Shown here: in pieces, positions 33,864-46,513 of the stretch
Layout of the letters: the number at the start of each line of letters is the position of its first letter
Position numbering within the stretch: the stretch's first letter is position 1
Assembly (NCBI GenBank): GCA_015680685.1
Contig: MNCI01016273.1
Span: forward strand, 1,989,625 to 2,053,624
Origin: Gnetum montanum
Lineage: Eukaryota > Streptophyta > Gnetopsida > Gnetales > Gnetaceae
Direction: 5' to 3'
Length of the DNA: 64,000 nt
The notes under the pieces: generated by a model
What the model was told of the DNA's origin: nothing
Databases searched by the model: none
The model's input: only the letters and a program-made list of their open reading frames with translations
Translations under genes and position numbers: made by a program

Positions 33864-36800
33864 ATGTTATTTATATGTGTTTTTGACTTATGTGATTTCA
33901 TACTATTGTTAGCACTTAGACTCTTTACTTACCTAACGCTTTGGCTGTATGCAGGGGACCTAAACCTTCCCTCCTTGTGGTTGAGCTCGTTGGTGTACTT
34001 GCTTGGTTTGGCCCCTTTGGATAGGACATACCTCCCTATGACATGTGCATTGGGCCTCATGTGATATGGTTCCGTCTTGGTGTTGATTCATTTTTATCAT
34101 TCATCTTGCAAAATTTCAGTGTGGTTATATGGTCTCACTTAAGTGAACAGTTGGCTCATGATATCCTTGAGACAATGTTGCATGGGTCTACACAAGATAT
34201 GCTTTCCTTCATTACTGACATAGATGTGGGACTTTTTAAAGTTGGGGGAGGCCTTGCTAAGGGTCCTAGATCTACTCATCCCTTGACTCATGTGTGGTGG
34301 CTGCCTACTTGTAGTCATTATAACAACAGCAACACATGTTTTCTAGCCTTTCGTGTGCACACTCTATTCTAGAACCCACCTGGGACAGCGTATAGAGTGG
34401 ACAAGTATTCTTTTTGTGCTTTCCTTAAACTTTTTGATTCTTTTCAAATTATATGGTTGTCTATGCATAAATATTCTTTTTCTATGTAGGCCTCTATTTG
34501 ATGAGAATGAGATTCATGATGATGATGGTGGGCTTTCCTTAGTGTGCACAACATTGGAGGCATTCATGGTGGGCCCCATTCTTCATGTTACGGTATTGGA
34601 CCAGATAAAAGGTGCTATTTTTGACTACCATAGGCAATTTTCAAGGGCCTGTGAGTGCTACCAAGTTCACGGTTGGTTACATGAGAATTGGTTCTCTAAT
34701 GGGTCAATTTTTCCTTAGAGCATTGATCCTACACCTAATGTGCCTACGCAATTTACTGATGGTAAATGATCACATCTTAGACTCCATTTTCTTTTCGTTG
34801 CATCATCATGTACTATGTTTTTAACCTTTCACTCTATTTTTCTCTTTTTTTTATATAGCAACCATCTCCTCTGATGAAGTTACCATTACAATAGGGCATA
34901 CTAAGGCCACCCTTTTTATGAAATATGGGAAGGTAGAGCAGTCACAACAATGGTTGAAGACGAAAGCTCCTGAGTTGATCATCAACCACCTTACCTGGGC
35001 AGGTCTAATGTACTTGTTCATTGCTTTAACTCCTAATGTTCTGGTGACTAAGATGATCACCATTGTTGATTCTTTCAATGATGATGCTTCCCATTTTACT
35101 ATGTAGGTTCGAGGAGCCAAGGTGTCTTTCCACCTAACCACTAAGTTCCTTTCTGATCTTTTTGGTGTGCCCATCGATGGTGCTAGGGTGGCCATAGACA
35201 AATAAACTAAAGAAGGCTAGGTCATAAAAGAGCTTGAAGAGTGGTTAGGAATGTCTTGGGGTCCTAAAGGTTTTACTGTGCGAGATGATACCCGATCAAT
35301 GGATATGAACTTTTTGTACCCTCTCTTTTGAGCACGGGCATTCCCTAAATCTCTCTCTCAAGGAAGAAACCTTGGGATCAAGTCTGCATGTGTCATACAT
35401 GTAGTCTTAGAGATGGGCATGCATTATAATTGAGCATAGTTTCTCGGATCTGGCTTTCGTGGAGAGATTGTCAGATTATGGTAAAACATCCATGCCAAAT
35501 CTCACTTCACATTTGCTTTCTTCGTGGGGTACCTACGTAGGTTTTTTGAGTTCCTAGTAGTTTATGGTGATAACCATTATATATTGAGGGATCGTTCATA
35601 GTTGTCCCACCCCTAGATTCGTCATTTATTTAGCACCACTAGATCTCAGGACCCACCTAAGGCATCAATAAATCAGTGTATGTCTCTACTGAGGGTGTAG
35701 CTAGTTGTTCCCATCATTCTAGTGATAGCTTGGGATTGGAACCGCCTGTACTCCACATGTCTATTAAAAGGGCTAAACGTCTGATCCGTGAGACCATCGG
35801 AAGATCCAAAGTGAAGGTGAAGAGAAATGAACACCCAAGGGAGCCTGCCCTAGAGGTAAGACCACCAAGAGCAAAGAGGATCCACTTTGTATTGCCAGTG
35901 GAAGGTAAGAATTTTATTTTATTATTACATATTTACTTTTTTATTTTTTAATTTATATGTTATTAAATGTACATATATGCTATGTCATACTAACTCTAGG
36001 ATTCTGGTGTTATTCAGAGGAAAGTCCTGAGAGGGAGAGAGAGGTCATGGCCGCGAAGGTTGAACCAAAAGCGATCATCACAAGGCCAAAGGAAGGAGGA
36101 AAAGAAGGGGAACAAGCAATCAAGGAAGCTCCTACCTCACAAGAGGAAGATGTGACAAGCAACATGGGGATGAAGCTTGTGGAGGCTTTGGATGCACTTA
36201 GGAATTCAAGTGATGAAAGAGGTGTCTTTGATGGTTTCTTGGATAGATCTTTGCAACTTGGTGACCCACCCAAGCTGACTAGCAAAGGGATTTTTGGTAT
36301 GTTCCTTTTTATACCAATCCATATTTTGGTACTCTTTTTACTTTTATGTGTTTTTTTATTATCTTGATTCTCCTTAGCATCAGAGGTAGATGTTGAGGCT
36401 TTTGAGGCACATACATCCCAGGCAGAGGTGTCAAGATCACAGGTTCAGATTGAGGTGACATCCCCTGCTTGTCCCACATCAACTGACCAACTAAGGCCAT
36501 GGCCTAAGATGCCTAGTAAAATGTACTTTGTCACAGGCATTGTTAGTGATGTGGTCACTCACCTACAATAGGCCCATCTAGATCTAGGTATATGTCTATT
36601 ACATATTATTGTGTTTCTTTGCTTTTGTTGTTGATTATAGCTGATTCATGTGTGCGATGCTTACACTTGTAAGCGCCAAGCTCCAATGGGATCCTTTTGA
36701 GGAAACTCATATTGATGCTCTCCCTAAATTTCCAGGGAGTATTGAGAAAGTCCCTAGAAAGTTTTACAATGCAGTTTCCAGTTGCGTCGTATAGAATGCC

Positions 36801-37500
36801 AAGTCACTTTTGACTTGTAGGCGTTCAGCTGAATATCTATGGGATGAGGTGCATTCATTGAAGGAAGCACTAGCAATGGAGAGAGAGGAGAAGAGGGATC
36901 TTCAATCCTGTTATGATTTTTCTACTACAAGGCTGTCTGGTGATAGCACCTAGTGCAAATCTAAAATCACCTATGCACATTATTAGATAATTTTAAATAG
37001 CAAAGTGCAGGCAACTCATGATTTAATAGAACAAAGGGCACAGATGGATTTGCTGAACAAGAAATGTCACGATTGGAAATGCTTTACTACTAATGTACGG
37101 AAGTGTGGTTAAGACAAAAAGGACCACAAGCATCAATACAAGAAATGGTTAAAGGAGGAATCAGTTGAACATCATCGGATGGAGATGTTCATTGATGGGC
37201 TTGGCTTACATCCAGCTTACAATAGGTTTGCCAAGTGCACCGAGGTGGAAGGATCTTCCGAGAGAACCATTACTACTACCTCTGGGGAGGCTTCGACAGG
37301 CATGTTCTCTCTTGAGCACCCTACCTGGACCTCAGTGGATAAGGGGAAAAACTTGGTTGGTATTGATCTTGACTTAGAGGAGGATTGGGAAAATGTGCCC
37401 AAGGAGGAGATTCTACGGCATTTGGAGGATAGCTTAAGGCCTTTCGCATTTGGGAGAATTTTTATTATGACACTTATTTTTATATGGTTTTATCGTTTTC
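33864..37500 (+). pseudogene. Antisense coding-like region inside element E
   Basis: The plus strand has unusually high coding character, opposite to gag-pol. After a hydrophobic, doubtful start, readable pieces are ENEIHDDDGGLSLVCTTLEA (34498-34718), an ATISSDEVTITIGHTKATLF to DDASHF stretch (34858-35104), then VRGAKVSFHLTTKFLSDLFG. The last fits the V-R-G-x-x-V-x-F-x-x-x-x-I-x-x-L-x-G-x-P pattern of a plant transposon-associated protein family. Acidic and Lys-rich pieces follow (36010-36300, 37165-37440). T-rich blocks ending in AG before several pieces suggest introns. Extra antisense frames are known from some Tat-clade elements; the identity and any function are uncertain. Confidence 0.5.
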
Positions 37501-37984
37501 ATTGTTAGTGTTGTTGTTTTTTTTCTTGGTTTTGTGTTCATGAGTTGCTTTGTTACTCTTACCTATTGTTTTTTTATTTTTTGTGCTGTTATAGGGACAT
37601 GTTAGTGATGGAGCTTGTCCCAGTGGAGTGAGAGCAGATGATGAAGAGGATCTTGGGGACCAGCACCCTCCATGAGCTTGTTGTTTTGGATTTTTTGGAT
37701 GTATGATGGACAAATGTAATAATATGGATCTAATGGATTGGAATTTTATTACCATATTGACGTTTAGTATATTTTTTTTATTTTATATGTTTTCTCTTTT
37801 TATTTGTTTTCTCAAGTATTATCATGAAGATATGCCTATAGTGAATGTAAAATGAGAGAACAGAACATGAATTAAATATTTGTAAAAAGGAAAGTAATCA
37901 GAAGGCATGAATCAAAATTGTAACTTGTAACTTGTAAACGAAAATTTAACGTAACATAACGAGAGTTTGTGTATTTGTAACATG
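37501..37984. other. Spacer, nothing recognised
   Basis: T-rich stretches (37510-37580, 37770-37810) lie around the short stretch GACATGTTAGTGATGG to CCATGAG, which may be the last exon-like piece of the antisense region. Nothing else is recognisable. Confidence 0.4.
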
Positions 37985-38240
37985 CTAGCTCTAGTTTAAA
38001 GCCATTTCAGGCCATGTACATCAGTTTAAAGTCATGATGGACTATCACATCTATGTTAAAGAAAGAAGGATCACCAATTTTAGGTCATAGTAGATTGAAA
38101 GTAATAACAGTTTTAGGGAGCTTAAAGAGGAAACAGCCATTTTTGACCATGGCTAGTTTAACATCATTGCAGATGTTCGCTGGTAGTTTAATGTCGTACT
38201 GGACAATTGGTAGTTTAATGTCATTCCAAACGCTTGGGGG
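37985..38240. repeat. Hairpin minisatellite, cluster 2 (element E)
   Basis: It has the same unit type as 27780-28130. AGTC-ATGATG-GACT occurs near 38030 and TGTC-GTACTG-GACA near 38190, again with paired stem changes around a six-base loop. It lies between protease and the antisense region, on the far side of the spacer from cluster 1. Confidence 0.65.
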
Positions 38241-38276
38241 TACTTCACCCTAACCATTGAGTTGCCTCTTAATCTT

Positions 38277-39149
38277 TCATAGTTTGACATGAGGGGTAGG
38301 GCATGTAGGTATGATCTTATACTCACCTTCCCCTTCACTGGTGATGTCAAAGGGTAGCTCTGACCAAGAGTCATCAGTGGGAATGGCTCCTATATTTGTG
38401 TTGTCAAGTGCTTCCTCAGTTTTAGTAGGATCATGAGTTAACATTGGGTTCATGTCTTGAAGTATACTCATGGTTCCTTATTTAGGCTCATAAAACTCAA
38501 TTGCTAACCCTTGATCCATTCCCAAGTATGAGGCAATAAGTGATGTTGTCATATCCTCATGTATGATGATCTCACTGCCTTCGTAAGGTAGGTGGATCTC
38601 TTGATGGATTGGTGAGGATATGACTCTAAGTTGAGCTAGCCAAGGGCGTCCTAGAATTAGATTGAACCCTGGCATTTCTTCAACCACTACGAATTTAGCC
38701 AATGTGGGGAACTGGTCCCCTATTATGAAATCCAAGGTAATCATGCCTTTTACCACGACATGGAAACCACTAAAGGATTTAAAGAAATAGGTTGTTGTGG
38801 GCTGTATTTCTTCTGTAAGCCCCAGTTTCTCAATGATAGGAAGGGGTATTACATTCATTGCTACACCATCATTGACATGCACCCTACATATCTTGAAATG
38901 GTTGACTTGTATTGTTATGAACATAGGGGCTATAGTAACCTCTCCCATTTTTTCATCCCACTTGATGTCATTAGCATGAAACTCTAGGGATGTGTTCTTT
39001 GACTCTAGTACTGCATAAATAGATGGCTCATCTATGGGACGGTCCTCACTAACAGGGATCGTAGTCAACATATGCACAAGTGCTTCCCGATGTACATTTG
39101 AAGTCATTACTAGATCATACAGGCTTAAATAAGTATTATTTTGTTTCAA
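38277..39149 (-). pseudogene. Protease region of element E
   Basis: The chain reads CRVHVNDGVAMNVIPLPIIE, then FKSFSGFHVVVKGMITLDFI and FNLILGRPWLAQLRVISSP. The last is the ILGRPWL flap-to-helix pattern that ends plant Ty3/gypsy retropepsins. The catalytic triplet, normally D-x-G with x Ser, Thr or Asn, reads NDG, so its state is doubtful. The frame continues from Gag through one TAG (39150-39152). After the protease, 38277-38471 is an acidic tail. Confidence 0.75.
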
Positions 39150-39152
39150 TGC

Positions 39153-41640
39153 CTACATGACTTGAGTTAACGAACTTACTAGATCCTTACCATTTGGGGC
39201 ACACTTATCTTCGGGGACTTGGTCAATTTGACCTAGCATTTGTATCTCCTGTGGAGGGATTTTTGCGTTGGTGGCTGGGGGTGTTGGGTTTAGAACCTTA
39301 GGAGTACCAGTATTCTCATCTTGATGACTTGTGTTAGGCACTTTGGTGGATAGACTCATAGGAAAAGCATTTAACGGTATGGGCTTTGGTGCTCCTACTT
39401 CACGCTCCAAACGTTCCTTCTCTAGACACTCTCATGTCAGCTTGTCGGCAAGATGCTCTTGCAGGGGTCGTGAGGCAATAGTAGGGGATTGCACATTAGA
39501 GTGTTTTGGCACCTATATCATGAATGGAGTGGGCCAAGTTTCCAATGGTGTGGTTGCTATTGCAACAAAAGGGGGTACGCGGATGATGAATGGTTTTTGT
39601 GGTGTAGGGAATGTGCATATGATGAAAGGAATTTGAGGAGGTGTTGAGGTAGGTGTATTTTCAAAGGGCCTACAAATTACAAAAGGTTTTCTTGAGACGT
39701 CCTGTCCGTTCTCCACATGGATAGTGTTAATCACATATGGTGCATCATTAGTATTGAGAGGGTCTTTGTAGACTCCCATGGGTTGGTTCTAGGGTCTTAC
39801 TCGATTTGCCTCATTAAATACTATTTCACCCCTATCGATCATGCGCTGTATGTGTTGTTTCAAGGTGAAGCAGTAGTTAGTTCCATGCCCACACCATTGG
39901 TGATATTCGCAAAATCTATCCAACCTAAAGCCTCTTGGGATGGGGGGCTCATTAGTTGTTGCTAAAGCTAGGTTCTTAGCCAACTCACAAAATCGATCAT
40001 GTTTTTGAGACACCATAGAAGACATTTGTTTATGTTTGATTAACCCAGCCTTTAGAAGTTTATCTAACAAGTGTGAAGGCTTCATAGGCAAGGGTGTATA
40101 TTGGGTAGTATCCTTTCATTCGAATGTACTAGTGTGACCCATGTTGGTGTTTTTGTTTGAGGAAGATTCGGGTGTAGGCATGGGTGTGGTTCTTTCACGG
40201 CTAGTTGGAGCAACGAGTTGTTTTTCTCTTTATCCTGGATTATTAGGTCAGGCTATCTCTGCCGCCACCACTACCATCATTTTATATTTATCCTTATCTT
40301 TTCTCATATGTTGACTCCTAAAGGTCAAGTAAGATAGGTTGTTACTTGTTTTTACCACCTCTTCTATGTTCTTAATTTGCACGAATGCTTGGCTCAAAGT
40401 ACGGGTACTCAAATAATAAATCTTCAATTTGATAAAGTTATTCACGGCCACCTTAAGGATGATGAGTAGATATATTTTAGGGATGGACTCGTGAAGTTCA
40501 TTGAGGGCTGCACTCCACCTTTGGATAAATTTTTTCACTAGTTCTAACGGTGCTTGTTTAATTTGAATCAAGCTATCTAGTGTGGCTTTGGGCTTTAAAT
40601 TATATTTAAAGCGGGTGACAAACTGATGTAACAAATCCTCTAGAGAGGCTATGGAGTTATGGGGTAAAGCTCGATACCAGTCTAAGGTTTTTCCCATTAG
40701 GGACATAGCAAATACACATAGAATTGCATTAGGCCAAGCTTGAAGCAATAGACACTCTAGACAAAATTTTACCAGATGGGCATTTGGATCTCCCTCTTCA
40801 TTGTACTTGGTTAGTTGAGGCAATGAGATTCCCTTTGGCAAGATTAATGGTGGGACTGAAGGATGGATTGGGTCATCTTGATAGAAATCCAGCACCTTGA
40901 GTTCCTCAGTGTTTGTAGTTTTAAGGTGCTTTAACTCCTCAGTTAATGAGTGCATCATTTTTTTGTGTCTGCCCATTCTTGGGTGGTAGGTAGACCGGTG
41001 GGTTGAATGGATTTTGATTGGTAGTAATTGATTGTTGTATTGTTTGTGGAAAGGGGGACTGTTGGATCGCCAGTTGTGCTGGGCCAACATTCAAAGATGA
41101 GACTGCAGGGTGTGGTACATTGTAGTGAGTAGATTGGTTTTGCTGAAAAGCTGGTGGAACCCACTACCCAGCCATGGGTTGTGAGGTAACACCCTGAATG
41201 TGTTGGGCTAAAGTAATTAATGGTGCTCCATGGGCTTGTACTTGTGGTATGTAATGGGTAGACGTGGAAGCTAGTATGACAGATGGCATTCCAATTACCT
41301 GAGGTTAGAAGATTGAACTTGCATTGGTTTGAGGAGGGGGCTGTTGGAACGATACTTGTGGAGGTATGATGGAAGTTGATGTATCAAATTGAATGTTGGG
41401 CATGGAGCAAGTGGGAATGGAAGTAGGTACTTCTCATCAGGAAACTGGTGCTTGAGTGTTTGCAGATGATGGAGGAAGCATAGTTTCTTCTAGGAAAGGG
41501 TGGAATAATGAGTTTGTATGGGCGTGGGGACTAACAGTATGGTATGAATCCCCATGCTCAGATTGGGCTGCGAAGTCATCTTCCTCATCTCCACTCTGAG
41601 GCTCTATTGGAGGTGGCTATAAGGCTTGACTTCTTGCCAT
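39153..41640 (-). pseudogene. Gag of element E
   Basis: A possible start is MARSQAL at 41638-41640. The N-terminal third is Pro/Gln/Ser-rich and contains stops. The capsid core (40248-41090) holds LPQLTKYNEEGDPNAHLVKF, MSLMGKTLDWYRALPHNSIA, LLHQFVTRFKYN and KKFIQRWSAALNELHE. The nucleic-acid motif FCEYHQWCGHGTNYCFTLK (39789-40091) is the variant used by Tat/Ogre Gags. A Pro/Thr-rich linker leads to the protease. Gag would build the particle; several stops make this copy non-functional. Confidence 0.82.
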
Positions 41641-41989
41641 ATGAAGTTGAGATATAAATCAGTGATGGTGTTCAGATAGGGGGATTATATCAAATGTCAA
41701 GGGAGTGAACTCACGACCTCCTTTGTAAATAAGTTCATAGTTTCATTTTGCTTCTCTCTCTACATGATCGATAGGCAGGTTAGCCTAAATTTTCACACAA
41801 ACGAAGTTATATTTTTCTGGTGTGAGAGTTGCATAAGTAGGGTATTTTCCCTATAACCTAAGTGACTGGCACATAGGGCCTTGGGATTTTATCTATTCAA
41901 TAATAGTTATGGGTTCCGTAGCAATCACAGGGTTTGAAGTTTCACCCCCAAAGTTAGAGATTGGCAGTGTCACTATGTTGATCTGGGAA

Positions 41990-42250
41990 GATTCCATAGT
42001 GAGCATGAATAAACTAGGCTAGACAAGTTAAGCATGCGTAAGTTAGGTGGTCAACCTATTATGAGTAACTGATAGCCGGAGCAAGCTAACAACGTGGGCA
42101 ACTGATAGCATGAGCAACTGATAGCGTGAGCAACTTATAGCATGAGCAAGCTAACAGCATGAGCAACTGACAGTGTGAATAAGCTGATAGCATGAGCAAC
42201 TGTCAATGTGATCAATTGATAGCATGAGTAACCTGACAGCATAACTGACT
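41990..42250. repeat. Short tandem repeats in the 5' UTR of element E
   Basis: About a dozen 16-18-bp units of the form GATAGCATGAGCAACT (also GTGAGCAACT) lie between the primer site and Gag. They use the same CATGAG/GTGAG words as the spacer at 32190-33600. Confidence 0.75.
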
Positions 42251-42479
42251 GGTTGCAAGTGGTGAAAGAAACTCACTATGATCGATGGTTGTGGGAAGGT
42301 TGCTTGACAGACTATCTATGAAGCGTCTCATTTGACCAGTGTGTGTACACTATTTGGGTTTTGATGATGGAGATACAGAGTGTAAAGTGCTCGTTGCGAT
42401 GTAAGAGTTTTTGTAGATTCATGGTATCGTAAGAATTTTGTAGGTTTATGGTCTCAATTAATGTAAGAGTTTTGTAGGT

Positions 42480-42498
42480 GGCCCTCCTTCTAGTGCCA
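42480..42498 (-). other. Primer-binding site of element E
   Basis: In element sense TGGCACTAGAAGGAGGGCC lies six bases inside the 5' LTR. Element F has the same sequence before its Gag (13331). The matching tRNA is not assigned. Confidence 0.7.
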
Positions 42499-42504
42499 AT
42501 TTAC

Positions 42505-43837
42505 TGTACTAACCAAAATTATTGGTGCAAGGCTAAAAGGGAAAAAAAACACCAAAAGATCACCGGATAGGTACAATTGACCCTGCCTTCGCATGAAGGC
42601 AAGCTAGAAAGGAAAAACGAAGGTAGAGTGCCTTGGATGGTCTACACATAAATCAACCAAGGACTTCCCCAAACGTAAGCTATGTCTTATGATAGGGTTA
42701 TCGTAACTGATGCAAAAAATCTAAACAGTGACCCATAAAATGCAAATAGATCATGTACAGAACTGGTATTGTAAATGAATCGTAAACTAAATTTAAAAGA
42801 AAGTAAACAATATAGTGGAAGGAAAAAATGAATTGTATTGTATTGCTTAAAATGAATGTGTAGTAGTCAAAGCATAGCTGTGTGTGTGGATGGCAAGTCA
42901 GATGCTAAGCCCCAGGGCAATATGCTTGCAGGTACTTAGATGCTAGGAGTCAGGTGTGCTCGAGAGTCCAAAAGTTGCTAGTTAGTGTCTCCTAAGCCAT
43001 CAACCTTCCAAATTTCCAACCCCATTTAATTGAATGGATGGGGTATTTATAAGGTTTGGCCAGGTTCAAGCATGGAATTCATGGATGGAATTAATGGTTG
43101 AGAGATGAGAGGAAAATGGATCATGTGACACATGTGTGATGGACAGCTGTGTACGGTTGGATGCATGTAGGCAAGCTACATTCTTGATCGGATGCACTGT
43201 ATCTTACAACGTGTGTTAGCTTACGCTAGCTAGCTTACGCCCACGAAACCAAATACAATTTTGGACTGTAAGAGCTTGAAAAGCTCACAAATGATGAAAA
43301 TTTACAGTGAAAATGATAATGTACAACAAAATAGGTTGACTTTGGCTCACTTGAAACTTCTCGGTCCTTGCATTGACTGCTGCAGGATGTCGATTTGAGT
43401 GGGTTTGTGGCTATTTGAGGCATCTCTGTTTTACCAAGGCTTCTAGCATGAGTTGATTTGGTCTTGGCATGTCCTCAATGTCTATTTGTCATGCTTTTGA
43501 TTTGGCATGACCAGTGCTCATGCTGCACTCACACTACACTCATGTTGTTAGCATGACCTCAGTGTGACCTCAGCGTGAATGAGCTAAAAATGACATATTT
43601 CACATCAAATTTTGAATTTTGAAGCCTGTTCCTTGAGTACAATGATTTTCCTAACTATGTCTAACCATAAGAGTGATTTGCAAGTTAAAAATGAGCTTGA
43701 GAGTGACTTGTTTTGAGCCACTTTTGGTAGCTCATGCTGGACTCACGTTGCTAGTGTGAGTGTATTGTGACCACAGCGTGAGTTGCAAAAACTTGCAATT
43801 TTGGATCTTGAAATTTGGAATTTTGGAGGCTGGGACT
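42505..43837 (-). repeat. 5' LTR of element E, truncated at its outer end
   Basis: It aligns with 24941-26196 and differs by many scattered substitutions and a ~25-base insertion near 42543. Similarity to E stops near 43837 (after TTTTGGAGGCTG), and eight bases later the truncated LTR of element C begins. Confidence 0.85.
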
Positions 43838-43845
43838 TGAAGTTA

Positions 43846-44630
43846 AGTAAGCTTGAGGCATATGATTTTTATAGCTTTTATGTTTTTATGTCCTATGCTA
43901 GTAGGGAAGGAGAGAGGTAACAAAGTGACTAATTTAACTTAACTACTTATTAACTAAGTTCTAACTAATTCTGACACTAGCATCCATTCCCACTTGCCGC
44001 ACACATCCTGAACTAGTGCAACACTACTGGGATTACCAAATGCTAATCGTTATTGGGTTACCAAGCATTACACACATGCTCAAAGTGGTCGTGCTTGTGT
44101 AATTAAATGATTTTCTTAATTGATCAAAATGAATTACTGTGCTAATAACAGAAATGTAAAGTGCATAAAATAAAATAAAATAAAATAAATGCATAAGAAA
44201 ATAGATTAAAAGAAATGCCTAAGAAAACAAATCTCATGTGCTACAAGGATGAATCAAAGAGCTCGTCTTTATTGTCATACACAAGGTGTGCTCAAGTACA
44301 CAATGCTTGAATAAAGATCTATCCACACTTAGACCTCCTACTATGGGCACTTGGAAAATACTCTAACTTTCAAACAGACTATAAGAGTTTCACTACATTA
44401 CTGCTAAAAGAATTCTCTTCAATTGTGCGCCTAGGCACTTTATTTATAGGCTTGGGAGCAACTACTCTAATAATTAAAATAACTACTCTAATAATTAGAA
44501 TAAACCGCTAGAGTAACTACTCTAATAATTAGAATAAACCGCTATAATAACTGCTCTAATAATTAGAATAAAATGCTAGAGTAACTTCTCTACTAATTAG
44601 AATAAACTGTTAGAGTAACTGCTCTCATCA
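43846..44630 (-). repeat. 3' LTR of element C, truncated
   Basis: It matches 60236-60847 but lacks the ~160 bases next to the primer-site end of an intact LTR. The inner edge is clear: TCATCA (44625-44630) followed by TACCCCCAC, the complement of the polypurine tract. U3 contains four to five copies of a 34-bp AT-rich unit (44461-44625), and the TATA box is read from TATTTATA (44441-44448). Confidence 0.85.
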
Positions 44631-46513
44631 TACCCCCACGACTGAATGAAAACTTGTCCTCAAGTTCCTTACAAAATATTGGGAAAGTATGGGATTATTG
44701 ACTAATTGACAACTAATGGTGGAATGGGATAACAAACTCAGCGTGCCTAGTGAATGGATCAATAAGCATATTACAATATTAGTGTTCATGAACATTATGG
44801 TGAACACTCATAAATAAATGACATCCAAGCCTTTATTTGGCAACTTGAAGAGAAAAAGAGAGAGAGAGAGAGAGAGAAGATGGAGTATGTTGTCGCCAAT
44901 GCCGAGATTGCGCCTTCTATTATTTATCCATAGCCATACCACCAAACTTGTTCCTTTTGTAAATTCTCTAGTTCCAGTCCATCTTGAGTGCTTCCTTTAA
45001 GCCTAGTCCATTTTTTGTATGATCACCATTTGCACACACAACATAGTCACAAATGAGCAAGGATAGATAATCCACAATGAAGTTGATACCTTGCCTTGAA
45101 ATGAAGCACATTGGCTAAGTTGTGGTTAAGGCAGAAACTGGTTCGGAGATTTATCACTGGCAACTACCCAAGGTGTAGGGGTAAGAAATTAGTAAAATAG
45201 AAAAAATTAAAAAAATTGTGCCAGGGCCCCCATGACTAAGAGCGAACCCCCAATAGCTATAAGATGAAAAAACATGAGGAACAAGAAAGATGAAAAATAT
45301 CAATCGCAACGCCAATAAAATGGATGTGATGGATGGAGATGAAACAAGAAATGATTGATTGCAGGAAATGTTTAAGGGAAATAAGTTAACAATTGCACCA
45401 AAAAGAAATGCTAGTGGGTCCTCTCCAAAGCAAGCCCATTCCCTTTATGCCCTGACAAACCCACAAACCAAGGAGTCCATAGGCTCTAGGAATGTCATTT
45501 GGAAGTAAGAGTTAAAAACTTACCCACAAGAATTCACTAAAGAAAAATAATGCATCAACCCAAAATAGACTAATGATAAAACCGGCAATGAGTTGGAAAA
45601 TGGGAAGAAAGATGGAAAGGAGAGAATGGAATGGAATCCTAAGAATAAGGTTGTGTAAAGCCCCTTGTGTATTTCATGGTTAAGATGACTGAGTAGAACT
45701 TCATCCCAAATCTAGACTCAAACAAACCACATCCAGTCACCTTGTATCAAAACACCTGGCCAATCCATCCTCTTAAAGCAACAAGAATGCCTTCACAAAG
45801 AGTGACCACCATCCCAAGGAGAGCGAGATGAAGAAGTAGGAAGTGAGAAAGGGCCTTAGTTAGAGGGAACCTTCGGGCATGGATAACATGTCTTTCCAGT
45901 TTCATAACCAGCTCTTGTAGCCCATATTGCTTTATTCTGTCTAAGGGGTATGCTTTGAATTCTCACCTTTTTCTCTTTTTTCTCTCTTTGTTTTATTTTT
46001 TTTTATTTTTTTTATGTTTATGCATAAGAACCACACCATGCAAAGACTTATTTTTATTCACTCAACTTCCTGATATTTGAACAATGTTAGAATGGTAGAA
46101 AACCAAAGAAAAAGCATCTAAGAACCCAAGAGAATGGCCAAAACTGATGCATCGAATCCCCTTGAAGTCACACCCTTTTCATCCTTTGAGTCTTTCCTTG
46201 GTTTGAAAAATACCTAGCAAAAAATTCATTAATAAGTTTACTTAGAAAAAAGGGACTGTACAGTTCCAAGCCAAAGGAGACCATAGAGTTGTATGGATGA
46301 GTGGATGGCATGGACTAATTGTCTATTTTACCAAAAGAACCATACCTTAATATCAGTATCATAATTCAAAGGTAAAAACCAAATATTAGCAATCAATATG
46401 ATATAATTAAATCCACCATCATGAGCACTTATTAGATGATGAATAAAAGTAAATCAAGCAAACAAAGAAATAGAAAAAACATGAACGATGGTGTAAAAAT
46501 AAATTAAGAAAAG
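44631..46513 (-). other. Noncoding 3' region of element C
   Basis: It corresponds to 52469-54236 of element D in reverse complement. It contains a GA-repeat tract (44848-44877), the conserved box AAGGGTGTGAC (reverse complement near 46165-46175) and a T-rich tract (45960-46020). No protein is recognised. Confidence 0.6.

Larger units (their letters stand above)
24941..43837 (-). mobile_element. Element E: Tat-like Ty3/gypsy element with extra antisense frame
   Basis: Direct repeats at 24941-26196 and 42505-43837 are LTR copies; both open TGTACTAACC on the plus strand. Reading leftward from 42505 are: primer site, a UTR with short repeats, Gag (to 39153), protease (to 38277), a 6.7-kb spacer with a plus-strand coding-like region, reverse transcriptase, RNase H, a second archaeal-type RNase H, integrase (to 28388), a minisatellite and the 3' LTR. 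Dual RNase H and the Gag motif CEYHQWCGHGTNYC indicate the Tat/Ogre branch. The right LTR is truncated at 43837. Gag-PR and RT-INT are decayed but still readable. Confidence 0.8.

Noticed and set aside
34353-34718. Host protein gene at 33.9-37.5 kb
   Set aside because: The region is enclosed by one retroelement's protease and RT and by its minisatellites, and it contains many stops. It is better explained as an element's antisense frame, though a captured gene cannot be ruled out.
44848-44877. GA microsatellite as a regulatory site
   Set aside because: It lies in the 3' noncoding part of element C and matches a purine-rich stretch in D; nothing links it to regulation.
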